The notes beneath the pieces were generated by a model. That model saw only the letters and a program-made list of their open reading frames with translations, searched no databases and was not told where the DNA came from. DNA of 19,112 bases from NCBI GenBank assembly GCA_051010095.1, contig JBPCVX010000085.1:1-19112 (forward strand), given 5' to 3'. Numbering within the stretch: position 1 is the first letter of the stretch; each line of letters starts with the position of its first letter. This document shows, in pieces, positions 1 to 7,282 of the stretch. The translations under genes and the position numbers were made by a program. This DNA is from CAJQND01 sp051010095. GTDB lineage: Bacteria; Pseudomonadota; Alphaproteobacteria; Rhizobiales; CAJQND01.

Positions 1-1
1 C

Positions 2-658
2 GCCTGGGCAATTGAGGCGGGCACCAAGAAATTCGATACATTTGCGCCCAAATATTTCCCCAAGACGAATTTCTTGATGCTCATGCGCGATGAGAGGCTC
101 GCCGCCCTTGAGACCGAATTCGATGACACAACCGGCGTTTTAACGATCAAGCGCGAGGGCAAACAGGTTGCCACCGGCAATCTGAATGAAAAACTCGGCC
201 GCCAACTTGTAGAGCAGTTTTTTGCAGCTTACCTTCCAGATGTTTCAAGAGGTGCGCCCAAAGTGGTGCGGGCTGAAGGGTGGAACTTTACCGATGTTCC
301 AGCGAAATTTGTCTCCATTATCAATCTGGCGACAGTGCGCGATATTGAGCGGGTGGCCGGCAAGCCCGTTGATGCCACACGGTTCAGGGGAAACATTTTG
401 ATCGACGGCATTGATCCCTGGGAAGAGTTCAACTGGCTGGATAAAACGCTCTATATCGAAGGTGAGCCGGTTATAGAAGTCAGGGAGCGCACCCGCCGAT
501 GCGCGGCGACCAATGTTAACCCACATACAGCACAACGCGACATGACCTTGCCGCGCCTGTTGTCAGACGCGTTTGGCCACATGGATTGCGGGATCTACGT
601 TTCGGTCATCAAAGATTGCGATATCAAGCCAGGTGACACGCTTTCCGTTCAGGAATAG
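2..658 (+). CDS. MOSC domain-containing protein (5' end outside window)
   Basis: This is the C-terminal part of a MOSC-domain protein. The frame is open from nucleotide 2 with no start needed before the window edge, so the true start lies upstream; the TTG/ATG at 74-79 is internal. The partial product has an N-terminal beta-barrel-like segment (around FPKTNFL), then the MOSC core. The core carries a conserved cysteine in RRCAATNVNP (codon at 500-502), the position that binds the molybdenum cofactor or persulfide sulfur in MOSC proteins such as mARC and YcbX, followed by a PGDTLSV end typical of the domain. MOSC proteins take part in Mo-cofactor sulfur transfer or in reduction of N-hydroxylated compounds; which one applies here cannot be told. 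No ferredoxin domain is fused after the MOSC domain, unlike E. coli YcbX. It converges with the DUF4167 gene, with 2 nt between stop codons. Confidence 0.85.
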   Translation, partial: AWAIEAGTKKFDTFAPKYFPKTNFLMLMRDERLAALETEFDDTTGVLTIKREGKQVATGNLNEKLGRQLVEQFFAAYLPDVSRGAPKVVRAEGWNFTDVPAKFVSIINLATVRDIERVAGKPVDATRFRGNILIDGIDPWEEFNWLDKTLYIEGEPVIEVRERTRRCAATNVNPHTAQRDMTLPRLLSDAFGHMDCGIYVSVIKDCDIKPGDTLSVQE

Positions 659-660
659 CG

Positions 661-1314
661 TTAGGCGCTGGCTGTCACTTCTTCAGATTTGCTATCTTCG
701 GCATCATCAGATGAAGCACTCGCGGTATCTTCCGCCTTGGTTTCTTTTGTCTCGACATCTTTTGTCTCGGCATCTTTCGCCTTACGGGCTTTTGAGGCCC
801 CGTTTGCCTTACGCGGGCGCCGTGCCGGTTTGCTCTGCGCGGTATCTACTTCAGCTTCGCTGTTAGCATCAACTTCCGCAACCGAGGGCTGTTCGCTCAC
901 CGCAGGATCTGATTCATCAATCGATGCAGAAGATTTAGACTGGGTTGCTGGTTTTTCAGCAGGTGCTTCATCTTCATTATCTTTTGCGCCGGCTTTTTCC
1001 GCCCGTTCAGCGGCCGCTGATTGAACAGCCTGTTGCTGCTGCTGATTATAGGCCTGAGCAGCTGCCAAAATGCGCGAATAATGTTCCGCGTGCTGGAAGT
1101 AGTTCTCTGCGGTAACAGTGTTACCGGAGACCAAAGCATCGCGGGCAAGAGTGTTATATTTATCGGCAATGTGGGAAGCATTACCACGTATTTTAACGTC
1201 GGGCCCGTTGCTTTCAAACACACGGTTCACGGGGTTTTGCTGACGGCGTCCGCCGCCGCCACGATTCCGCGATCTGTTCTTGTTGTGCTGACCCTGTCTC
1301 ATACCCTGTTTCAT
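661..1314 (-). CDS. DUF4167 domain-containing protein
   Basis: The product is 217 aa. Residues 1-27 are rich in Arg, Asn and Gly (RSRNRGGGGRRQQ) and look nucleic-acid binding. Residues about 28-92 are the DUF4167 core (FESNGPDVKIRG, AENYFQHAEHYSRI), the hallmark of this alphaproteobacterial family. After it come a glutamine run (90-95) and a long low-complexity Ala/Glu/Asp/Lys/Ser tail with a basic patch near the middle (ARRPRK). No catalytic domain, signal peptide or membrane segment is seen, so the protein is likely cytoplasmic and largely disordered outside the core. The function is unknown; RNA binding is only an inference from composition. The family's usual N-terminus (MRQGQ...) matches Met5, so the start may be 1302 rather than 1314; neither has a clear Shine-Dalgarno. 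As in other Rhizobiales it lies after prmC, here about 390 bp away. Confidence 0.85.
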   Translation of the reverse strand: MKQGMRQGQHNKNRSRNRGGGGRRQQNPVNRVFESNGPDVKIRGNASHIADKYNTLARDALVSGNTVTAENYFQHAEHYSRILAAAQAYNQQQQQAVQSAAAERAEKAGAKDNEDEAPAEKPATQSKSSASIDESDPAVSEQPSVAEVDANSEAEVDTAQSKPARRPRKANGASKARKAKDAETKDVETKETKAEDTASASSDDAEDSKSEEVTASA

Positions 1315-1706
1315 ATAGCTGTTACCACTTCATCCTTGAGTTAGCGCAACAGGTTTTGCGCAAACACTAAATTTGACCGAAGAACCGGCCTGTTCAATTT
1401 CCAAAGCTTTACTAATCTCGAACGGCGGCGCACCATAATGGCAGCAAAGCCGTCCATAGCATCTCACTATCGTTTCGAAATTCTAGTTTCTCGCGTTGTA
1501 ACCGCCCAACTTAACGGTATCGCAGAAACCTTTTACGGTTTCTTGTGATCACATCTCAGTTTTGATCTTTAAAACAACGACCCTCTTAGGATCTGTTTAT
1601 CTGTCTGCATCCAGGAACTTCGAAATCACTGAATTTCCGAGCTGACTCATTGACTAGGTGCAAATTAGCCCGTTCTGAACATTATTCCAAGCACAAAATG
1701 CACATA
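1315..1706. other. Intergenic region between prmC and DUF4167, no gene recognised
   Basis: About 390 bp lie between the prmC stop and the DUF4167 start. I see no coding region with family resemblance, no tRNA-like fold and no intrinsic terminator after prmC. It must hold the DUF4167 promoter, but no convincing -35/-10 pair stands out. Two symmetrical elements sit side by side. One is a 7-bp inverted repeat, AGAAACC (1524-1530) and GGTTTCT (1537-1543), around a 6-nt loop. The other is the perfect 10-bp palindrome TGTGATCACA (1544-1553). No T-run follows the hairpin on either strand, so it is not a normal terminator. Confidence 0.6.
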
Positions 1707-2561
1707 TCAAGGCTTTCGTGCGTGCAACACTCTTTCATGACCAGAAAGGTCGTTATGCGGCGGACAAACTTCGAGATCGCATGTTTCACAAAGTGCTTTG
1801 ACCGCCGAGAACTGCCCTGCCCCTAACTCAACAAATACTTGCCCTTCAGCGGTCAGAAGATCCGGTATTTGAGCAAATATCGCGCGATAAGCATCAAGCC
1901 CGTCGGTGCCTCCATCAAGAGCCATTATGGGATCAAAGTCACGCACGTCCCGATCAAGCTGTCCAATATCGGAGGAAGTGATGTAGGGCGGGTTCGAACA
2001 GATAATATCAAACCCACCATCAATACCTTCAGCCCAGTTTGTCTGCACAAACTCAATGCGCTCAAGCACATTGAGTGCATCGGCATTACCACGGGCGATC
2101 TCAAGTGCAGCGTCACTGACATCACTCGCGCAGGCTTGCCATTCGGGACGCTCCAAAAGAAGTGTAATCGCGATGCACCCTGAGCCGGTTCCAATATCGA
2201 GTATGCGTTTGATGCCCGTGCCCTCCACGGATTTCAAAACTGCATCGATGAGTGTTTCCGTATCCGGGCGCGGATCAAGCACATCTGGTGTGATGTGAAA
2301 GTGGCGTCCCCAAAACTCACGCGACCCAAGTATGCGCGAAACCGGTTCTGAGGTTTCCCGGCGCACCAGCATCGCCTCGAGCGCTTCACACTCATCGACA
2401 TTTAGTGAAAGTTCAGGATCTGAAATGATCACTGAATGCGGAATGTTTAGACCATCCAGCAGCAACATACGCGCATCCAGTGCAGCGCTTTGACTTCCCG
2501 CTTTCTCGAGGCGGTCGCGCGCTGCCCGCAGCCATGCGCCCGCTGTGTCAGGTCTCTTCAT
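1707..2561 (-). CDS. prmC: Peptide chain release factor N5-glutamine methyltransferase PrmC (HemK)
   Basis: A 284-aa cytoplasmic SAM-dependent methyltransferase that methylates the glutamine side-chain amide of the GGQ motif in release factors. The N-terminal helical substrate-recognition domain covers about 1-85 and ends in the linker PVSRILGSREFWG. The Rossmann methyltransferase domain has PRPDTE at 97-102, SAM-binding motif I (LDIGTGSG, 121-128) and the NPPY signature at 190-193, which holds the amide nitrogen of the target. Length is usual for the family (about 280-290). Its ATG lies inside the 3' end of prfA (14-nt overlap, 2548-2561), so the two are translationally coupled, and its substrate is encoded immediately upstream. 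No terminator is visible after its stop. Confidence 0.96.
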   Translation of the reverse strand: MKRPDTAGAWLRAARDRLEKAGSQSAALDARMLLLDGLNIPHSVIISDPELSLNVDECEALEAMLVRRETSEPVSRILGSREFWGRHFHITPDVLDPRPDTETLIDAVLKSVEGTGIKRILDIGTGSGCIAITLLLERPEWQACASDVSDAALEIARGNADALNVLERIEFVQTNWAEGIDGGFDIICSNPPYITSSDIGQLDRDVRDFDPIMALDGGTDGLDAYRAIFAQIPDLLTAEGQVFVELGAGQFSAVKALCETCDLEVCPPHNDLSGHERVLHARKP

Positions 2562-3621
2562 CGGCGGCCAGCAGTGCTGCCTGGTGATCTGTAATCAACG
2601 CATCGACAACTTCTTTCAGGCTGTCACCCGCAACGATTTGCGGCAGCTTGTATAAAGTGAGATTGATGCGGTGGTCGGTAACCCGCCCTTGCGGAAAATT
2701 GTAAGTGCGGATGCGCTCTGAACGATCACCTGAGCCAACTTGTCCACGGCGGTCTTCCGAGCGCTCTTCGGCAAGCTTCTGACGTTCCATTTCATACAAC
2801 CTAGCGCGCAATTCCTTCATTGCCTGCGCCCGGTTTTGGTGCTGAGATTTTTCAGCCCGCACCACCACAATGCCGGATGGAATATGAGTTAAACGCACCG
2901 CACTATCCGTGGTGTTTACATGTTGACCGCCAGCACCCGATGCACGCATTGTATCGATGCGAATATCTTCCTGCTTGACCTCCACATCCACTTCTTCAGC
3001 TTCGGGCAATACCGCAACCGTTGCTGCAGATGTGTGAATTCGGCCCTGGCTTTCAGTTTCTGGAACCCGTTGCACTCGGTGCACGCCGGATTCAAACTTT
3101 AGCAATGCATAAGGGCCCTTGCCGGAAATATTGGCAACCGCCTCCTTATAACCGCCATGACCAGCATCGGTTGCTTCAACCACTTCGAATTTCCACCCCT
3201 GAAGCTCTGAAAACCGCTGATACATGCGAAACAGATCACCTGCAAAAAGGGCAGCCTCATCACCGCCCGTGCCGGCACGCACTTCAAGAATAACGTTGCG
3301 TTCATCAGCTGCATCTTTGGGTAGTAACAGTATCTGCACTTCTGAGGTCAGATCTTCCAAGCGCGCCGATAGGGTATCGAGTTCCTCGCGCGCAAGAGCT
3401 GCCATTTCTTTGTCAGAGTCAGGATCATCGAGCATTTCCTGCAAATCAGCACGCTCGCTTTCCGCATCACGCAGGGCTTGCACTTTTCCTGCCACCGGCG
3501 AAAGTTCCGCATATTCCTTGGAAAGCGCGACAAAGGCATCGCCCTCAGGGCCGGAGGCGAGTTCAGCCTCGACTGCACGAAAGCGCTCAAGCACAGAATC
3601 AAGTTTCTCGGTCTTCAACAT
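2548..3621 (-). CDS. prfA: Peptide chain release factor 1 (RF1)
   Basis: A 357-aa class I release factor that reads UAA and UAG in the ribosomal A site and triggers peptidyl-tRNA hydrolysis. An N-terminal coiled domain (about 1-100) is followed by the ILEVRAGTGGDEAALF stretch. The stop-codon recognition loop sits in RVPETESQGRIHTSA, where RF1 has its PxT tripeptide; here it is PET (187-189) rather than the PAT of E. coli. The catalytic GGQ is at 231-233 in SGAGGQHVN. The HTSA and RIRTYNFPQGRVTDHR blocks are typical of RF1 and exclude RF2. The ATG at 3621 has a GGTGA ribosome-binding site at 3631-3635, about 9 nt upstream, directly after the T-run of the preceding gene's terminator. It overlaps prmC, whose product methylates Gln233. 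Confidence 0.97.
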   Translation of the reverse strand: MLKTEKLDSVLERFRAVEAELASGPEGDAFVALSKEYAELSPVAGKVQALRDAESERADLQEMLDDPDSDKEMAALAREELDTLSARLEDLTSEVQILLLPKDAADERNVILEVRAGTGGDEAALFAGDLFRMYQRFSELQGWKFEVVEATDAGHGGYKEAVANISGKGPYALLKFESGVHRVQRVPETESQGRIHTSAATVAVLPEAEEVDVEVKQEDIRIDTMRASGAGGQHVNTTDSAVRLTHIPSGIVVVRAEKSQHQNRAQAMKELRARLYEMERQKLAEERSEDRRGQVGSGDRSERIRTYNFPQGRVTDHRINLTLYKLPQIVAGDSLKEVVDALITDHQAALLAADEET

Positions 3622-3635
3622 ATACAGATTTCACC

Positions 3636-3667
3636 AAAAAAAGCGTTGCCGGGAAGGCAACGCTTTT
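3636..3667 (-). terminator. Intrinsic terminator after the RodZ-like gene
   Basis: A perfect 12-bp inverted repeat: 3639-3650 (AAAAGCGTTGCC on the + strand) pairs with 3656-3667 around a 5-nt loop. Read on the - strand, the hairpin runs straight into a run of seven Ts (3636-3642, partly inside the stem), the standard Rho-independent form. It begins about 25 nt after the stop of the RodZ-like gene and ends only 14 nt before the prfA start codon. Confidence 0.85.
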
Positions 3668-3691
3668 AGCGCAAGTGGAAGAAGGACTCAA
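3663..3691 (-). promoter_or_regulatory. Possible prfA promoter overlapping the terminator stem
   Basis: On the - strand, TTGAGT (3686-3691) and TAAAAG (3663-3668) are spaced by exactly 17 nt and resemble sigma-70 -35 and -10 boxes (4 of 6 matches each). Initiation 6-8 nt further on would fall inside the first arm of the terminator hairpin, so the new transcript would lack a complete stem and reach prfA. The boxes are weak and this is an inference. Confidence 0.25.
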
Positions 3692-4762
3692 TCAGCCTTT
3701 CGATCCGAGCTTTTCCAGATCCAAAGAACGACCTACAAGGATTTCGCCGGTTTCACCAAGCTTTCCTGAACGTTTACCGTCAACGACATAGCGCAGCGCA
3801 CCACCATCGCGCGCGACAAGCACCAGCCCTTTGCGGTCAGGTACTTTGAAGCCATCACCCGCATTGAGCGTTTGATTGAAGACGACCGTTCCGCCCTCAT
3901 CTTCTATACGCACATAGACACGATTTTCAGCCTGGATAAACAGTCGCGAGTTCTTGTTTGCAGTTCCATAAACCTGGCCGGTTGGGCCCGCTGGTTTTGG
4001 CGCTTCAACTTTCTTTTTTGGCGCTGCTTCAGCTGGCTGCGATTTCGCCTCGGTTTGCTGCTTCTTTGTACTCTCGCTAACAGTGCGTTTGATTAGCTCG
4101 GTTAGGCCCGATTGCTCATAGCCTTGTTCTTCACTACCGCCAAGCTGCATATCAGAGACTTTGTTAGCAACTGGCAACTCAGGCTCGGGGGTGTTTTCAG
4201 GAATACTACCCGTAACAATATTATCAACCTCTGGCTGATCAAGTGGTGTCACTTCAGCAAGCTGCTCGCCTTCAGTGCTATCTCCGCCAGGAATGAGTGT
4301 CCAGGCCACAGCAGCAATCAGCAGTGTGCCCGCAAACGCGCCTGCAACCATCGGATTAACAGCAATGCGTGGCGTCAAGAAACGCGACATCATGCCGATG
4401 CCCTTAAACTCGGTTTGCTGAACATCTAATGTTCGCCTGGGGGCCTGTTGCGGTAGGAGTTTTGCGTAATGATTACAAAGTGGCCCCGGCTCGAGCATCA
4501 GAAAGTCAGAATATGCCCAAATAATATCTAAAGTCTGATTGCGTTCAGGAAGGTCATCTAACCTGCCCTCTTCCAACGCTAAGATATGTTCAGGCTCGAT
4601 ACGTGTTGCGGCAACAACATCATCAATCCGTGCTCCCACCAGCTCACGTTCGCGTTGAAGCCACCAACCCGCTTCCTGAATGGAGCCAAGGTTGGCGTTT
4701 TGCGTTTTCTGATTGCTCTGGGCAAACAGGTCGGGAGAAGAACTACTCATCTGCTCGGTCAT
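3692..4762 (-). CDS. RodZ-like membrane protein (HTH_25 and DUF4115)
   Basis: Numbering is from the GTG at 4771; the ATG at 4762 (Met4) is used here because the two have similarly weak ribosome-binding sites. A cytoplasmic Cro/RodZ-type helix-turn-helix domain covers about 30-100 (LGSIQEAGWWLQRERE, then a second helix around IEPEHILALEEG). One transmembrane segment lies at about 139-161. A Pro/Glu/Lys-rich periplasmic linker follows to about 265, then a C-terminal beta-rich DUF4115 domain (about 270-345, VYVRIEDEGGTVVF). This is the RodZ layout: RodZ links MreB filaments to the membrane and helps set rod shape. Alphaproteobacterial members of this type are less studied, and no mreB is in the window. 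The gene stands alone between ptsP and prfA: 118 bp of AT-rich DNA precede it and a strong terminator follows. Confidence 0.85.
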   Translation of the reverse strand: MTEQMSSSSPDLFAQSNQKTQNANLGSIQEAGWWLQRERELVGARIDDVVAATRIEPEHILALEEGRLDDLPERNQTLDIIWAYSDFLMLEPGPLCNHYAKLLPQQAPRRTLDVQQTEFKGIGMMSRFLTPRIAVNPMVAGAFAGTLLIAAVAWTLIPGGDSTEGEQLAEVTPLDQPEVDNIVTGSIPENTPEPELPVANKVSDMQLGGSEEQGYEQSGLTELIKRTVSESTKKQQTEAKSQPAEAAPKKKVEAPKPAGPTGQVYGTANKNSRLFIQAENRVYVRIEDEGGTVVFNQTLNAGDGFKVPDRKGLVLVARDGGALRYVVDGKRSGKLGETGEILVGRSLDLEKLGSKG

Positions 4763-4889
4763 AATCGGCACTCGTTACTTACCCTAAAGTGCGCAAGAGT
4801 AATCGCTTACGCATTTGCACAAAAATATATTGGCAAACATAATCGCCTAAAATGGTAAGTAATAAGTGAACGAAAATAACGTAGAAAAT

Positions 4890-7163
4890 TCAATTATTTA
4901 TAGAAATTTCATACGCGATCGCAAAATTTTCAACCTCTTTACGTACCGAATGATCCGGCCGGTCTAGGAGATTTTGCAACAACTCTCGCGCCTTGTCGGC
5001 ATCAAGTGAACGAACCATGTTTTTAACCGGGCCAACCGCTGCTGGAACAACTGATAATGAACGCAACCCAAGACCAATGAGCGCCAACGCCGACAACGGA
5101 TCTCCTGCGATTTCTCCACACACTGTAACTGGAACTTTGTAAGCATCAGCTTGTGAAAAAATGTCTGACATCAGCTTAAGCAACGGCGGCGAGAGCGTGT
5201 CGTAGCGATCAACAAGACGCGGATCACCGCGATCGTAAGCAAACATGAACTGCATAAGGTCGTTTGATCCGACTGAAATGAAATCCACGAGCGGCAACAA
5301 TGCAGGCATCTGCCAAAGCAATGCAGGCACCTCGATCATTGCGCCCACTTGCAGCTTGCTTGGTATGGCATGGCCGCGTTGACGGACAAAATCTAACTCA
5401 TGCTCAAGCATCGCGCGCGCACGGCGGAATTCATCAACCTCCGCAACCATCGGGAACATCACATGCAAATCACGATCACCGGCTGCCTTCGCAAGAGCCC
5501 GCAATTGCAGTCGTAATAAAGCTGGACGTTCAAGCGACATGCGAATTGCGCGCCAGCCGAGTGCCGGATTATCCTCTTGCGCGCCAGGTCGGAGATAAGG
5601 CAGCACCTTATCAGCGCCTATATCCAATGTTCTAAAGATGACCGGCCTGTCGCCAGCTGCGTCCAGAATGGCCCGATAATGCGTCACCTGTTCGTCCATG
5701 CGCGGAAAGGCCGAAGCAATCATAAACTGCAGTTCAGTGCGGAAAAGCCCAATGCCGTGAGCACCCGTTTCATCAAGATGAGGCAAATCCACCAAAAGAC
5801 CCGCATTAATATTGATGTCGATCACGCTGCCATCCTTGGTGACGGAGGGCTTATCGCGCAACAACTGAAACTGTTCTTGTTTGCGGGCATAAAGACGGAC
5901 TTTTTCGGTGTAAGCTTCTTCCACTGAAGTTGATGGCCGCACGTGAACTTCGCCGCGTTGCCCATCAACAATAATTGGGTCGCCGGTATCGGCAAGCTCG
6001 GCAATGTTTTCAACTTGTCCAACCATGGGAACACCGAGCGCGCGGGCAACCACGGTGACGTGAGAGTTGCCACCACCTTCTTCTATAACCAGGCCGCGAA
6101 TACGCTCACGATCATAGTCAAGTAGTTCGGCCGGTCCCATTGAGACGGCCACCACAATTGCATCTTTCGGCAACTCACCGGCCGCTGCTGTTCCCGTAAC
6201 ACCTGCCAATATGCGCAACAAACGGTTTGCAAGGTCGTCGAAATCGTGAAGCCGTTCGCGCAAGTAAGGATCATCGGAACGCAATAATCTCGCACGTGTA
6301 TCAGATTGTACACGCTCAACAGCTGCTTCTGCGGTCAGCCCCGAATCGACCGCCTCACCTAAACGCCTTAGCCAGCCTCTATCGTGGGCAAACATACGGT
6401 AGGCTTCCAATACGTCCTGATGTTCGCCAGGGCGCGTGAGGTCGCTGTCTTCGAGCATATGGTCAACCGACAGGCGCAATGCATCGACAGCATTGTTCAA
6501 TCGTTCATGTTCTGCGGTGAGGTCTTCGGCGATCAAATTTGTCACCAACACGCGCGGTTGGTGCAAAACCACATGACCAAGCGCCACCCCGCCAGCAAGC
6601 GGTGAACCGGTAAAAGAATGAGAGCGCAAGTGCGCGACGTCAACCTCAAGCGCCTGGGAAACCTCATCCAGTTCGCCTGCTGCAATAACTTCCGCCAGAA
6701 CCATGGCGGTCGTCTGCAAAGCCTCTTCTTCTTCCTCTGAATAGTTACGCTGGGTTCTATTTTGGACCGTCAGAACGCCGAGTACGAGGCCTGCACGCAG
6801 AATTGGCACGCCCAGAAATGATTGGTAAATTTCTTCACCCGTCTCAGGAAGGTATTTAAAAGCTGGATGATGTTGCGCATCCGATAAATTCAAAGGTGAC
6901 GCGTCATGGGCGATAACACCAACAAGGCCCTCGCCCACTCCCAGAGTTGAGCGGTGAACAGCGCCTGGGTTCAAGCCCTCGGTTGCGAAGAGTTCAAGCA
7001 CACCGCCCGGGCGCATGACATAGATCGAACACACCTCGGCGACCATGTTGGACGCAATGAGGGTTGCGATCTTGTCCAGCCTTTTTTGCGCCGTTTCCGG
7101 CTCCGCCATGACTTCGCGTAACCGGCGGAGCAGGATACGCGGGCCAACGAGAGCAGGTTGCAT
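4890..7163 (-). CDS. ptsP: Phosphoenolpyruvate-protein phosphotransferase, nitrogen PTS enzyme I (EI-Ntr)
   Basis: A 757-aa cytoplasmic enzyme that takes phosphate from PEP and passes it to the HPr-like NPr, at the head of the regulatory nitrogen PTS. A GAF sensor domain (about 25-165, VGEGLVGVIAHDASPLNL) sits before the EI core and, in characterised EI-Ntr proteins, senses glutamine or 2-oxoglutarate. The core has the EI N-terminal domain (about 185-320), the swivelling phosphohistidine domain with GGGNSHVTVVARALG (His368), and the PEP-binding TIM barrel (about 440-720) with GLFRTELQFM, FISVGSNDLMQF and the VCGEIAGDPL signature containing the catalytic Cys682. The length is normal. The ATG at 7163 has a strong GGGGAG ribosome-binding site about 10 nt upstream (7174-7179). 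NPr and EIIA-Ntr are not encoded in the window. Confidence 0.97.
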   Translation of the reverse strand: MQPALVGPRILLRRLREVMAEPETAQKRLDKIATLIASNMVAEVCSIYVMRPGGVLELFATEGLNPGAVHRSTLGVGEGLVGVIAHDASPLNLSDAQHHPAFKYLPETGEEIYQSFLGVPILRAGLVLGVLTVQNRTQRNYSEEEEEALQTTAMVLAEVIAAGELDEVSQALEVDVAHLRSHSFTGSPLAGGVALGHVVLHQPRVLVTNLIAEDLTAEHERLNNAVDALRLSVDHMLEDSDLTRPGEHQDVLEAYRMFAHDRGWLRRLGEAVDSGLTAEAAVERVQSDTRARLLRSDDPYLRERLHDFDDLANRLLRILAGVTGTAAAGELPKDAIVVAVSMGPAELLDYDRERIRGLVIEEGGGNSHVTVVARALGVPMVGQVENIAELADTGDPIIVDGQRGEVHVRPSTSVEEAYTEKVRLYARKQEQFQLLRDKPSVTKDGSVIDININAGLLVDLPHLDETGAHGIGLFRTELQFMIASAFPRMDEQVTHYRAILDAAGDRPVIFRTLDIGADKVLPYLRPGAQEDNPALGWRAIRMSLERPALLRLQLRALAKAAGDRDLHVMFPMVAEVDEFRRARAMLEHELDFVRQRGHAIPSKLQVGAMIEVPALLWQMPALLPLVDFISVGSNDLMQFMFAYDRGDPRLVDRYDTLSPPLLKLMSDIFSQADAYKVPVTVCGEIAGDPLSALALIGLGLRSLSVVPAAVGPVKNMVRSLDADKARELLQNLLDRPDHSVRKEVENFAIAYEISINN

Positions 7164-7201
7164 GTATGCTTATCTCCCCGTTTCCGGCGTATCTATTGCC
7201 A

Positions 7202-7240
7202 GCCATCGTTTTATGCGCTTGGCGCGCATTAGGCGATGGC
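7202..7240 (-). other. Two-tier stem-loop between lysC and ptsP
   Basis: The outer stem is GCCATCG (7202-7208) with CGATGGC (7234-7240). The inner stem is ATGCGC (7213-7218) with GCGCAT (7224-7229). They are separated by a symmetric 4 x 4 internal loop and capped by a 5-nt loop. The element lies about 43 nt after the lysC stop and 38 nt before the ptsP start. There is no T-run, so it is not a standard terminator; it could act as a processing or stability element, or be a weak terminator. Confidence 0.55.
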
Positions 7241-7282
7241 ACCTAATGGTGACAGCGATATGACCATTTAAGCCTGTCATCA

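Noticed and set aside
1544..1553. TGTGATCACA as a CRP/FNR-type site
   Set aside because: The CRP consensus needs a 6-nt spacer between TGTGA and TCACA; here the arms abut, so it does not fit.
3224..3769. Open frame (181 codons) on the + strand opposite prfA and the end of the RodZ-like gene
   Set aside because: Its Ser/Ala/Arg-rich product is antisense to prfA and crosses the terminator; no family resemblance.
4775..4862. 9-bp inverted repeat TTACTTACC / GGTAAGTAA flanking the gap between ptsP and the RodZ-like gene
   Set aside because: The arms are 70 bp apart in AT-rich DNA and such a match is not very unlikely by chance; no flanking target duplication or element between them.
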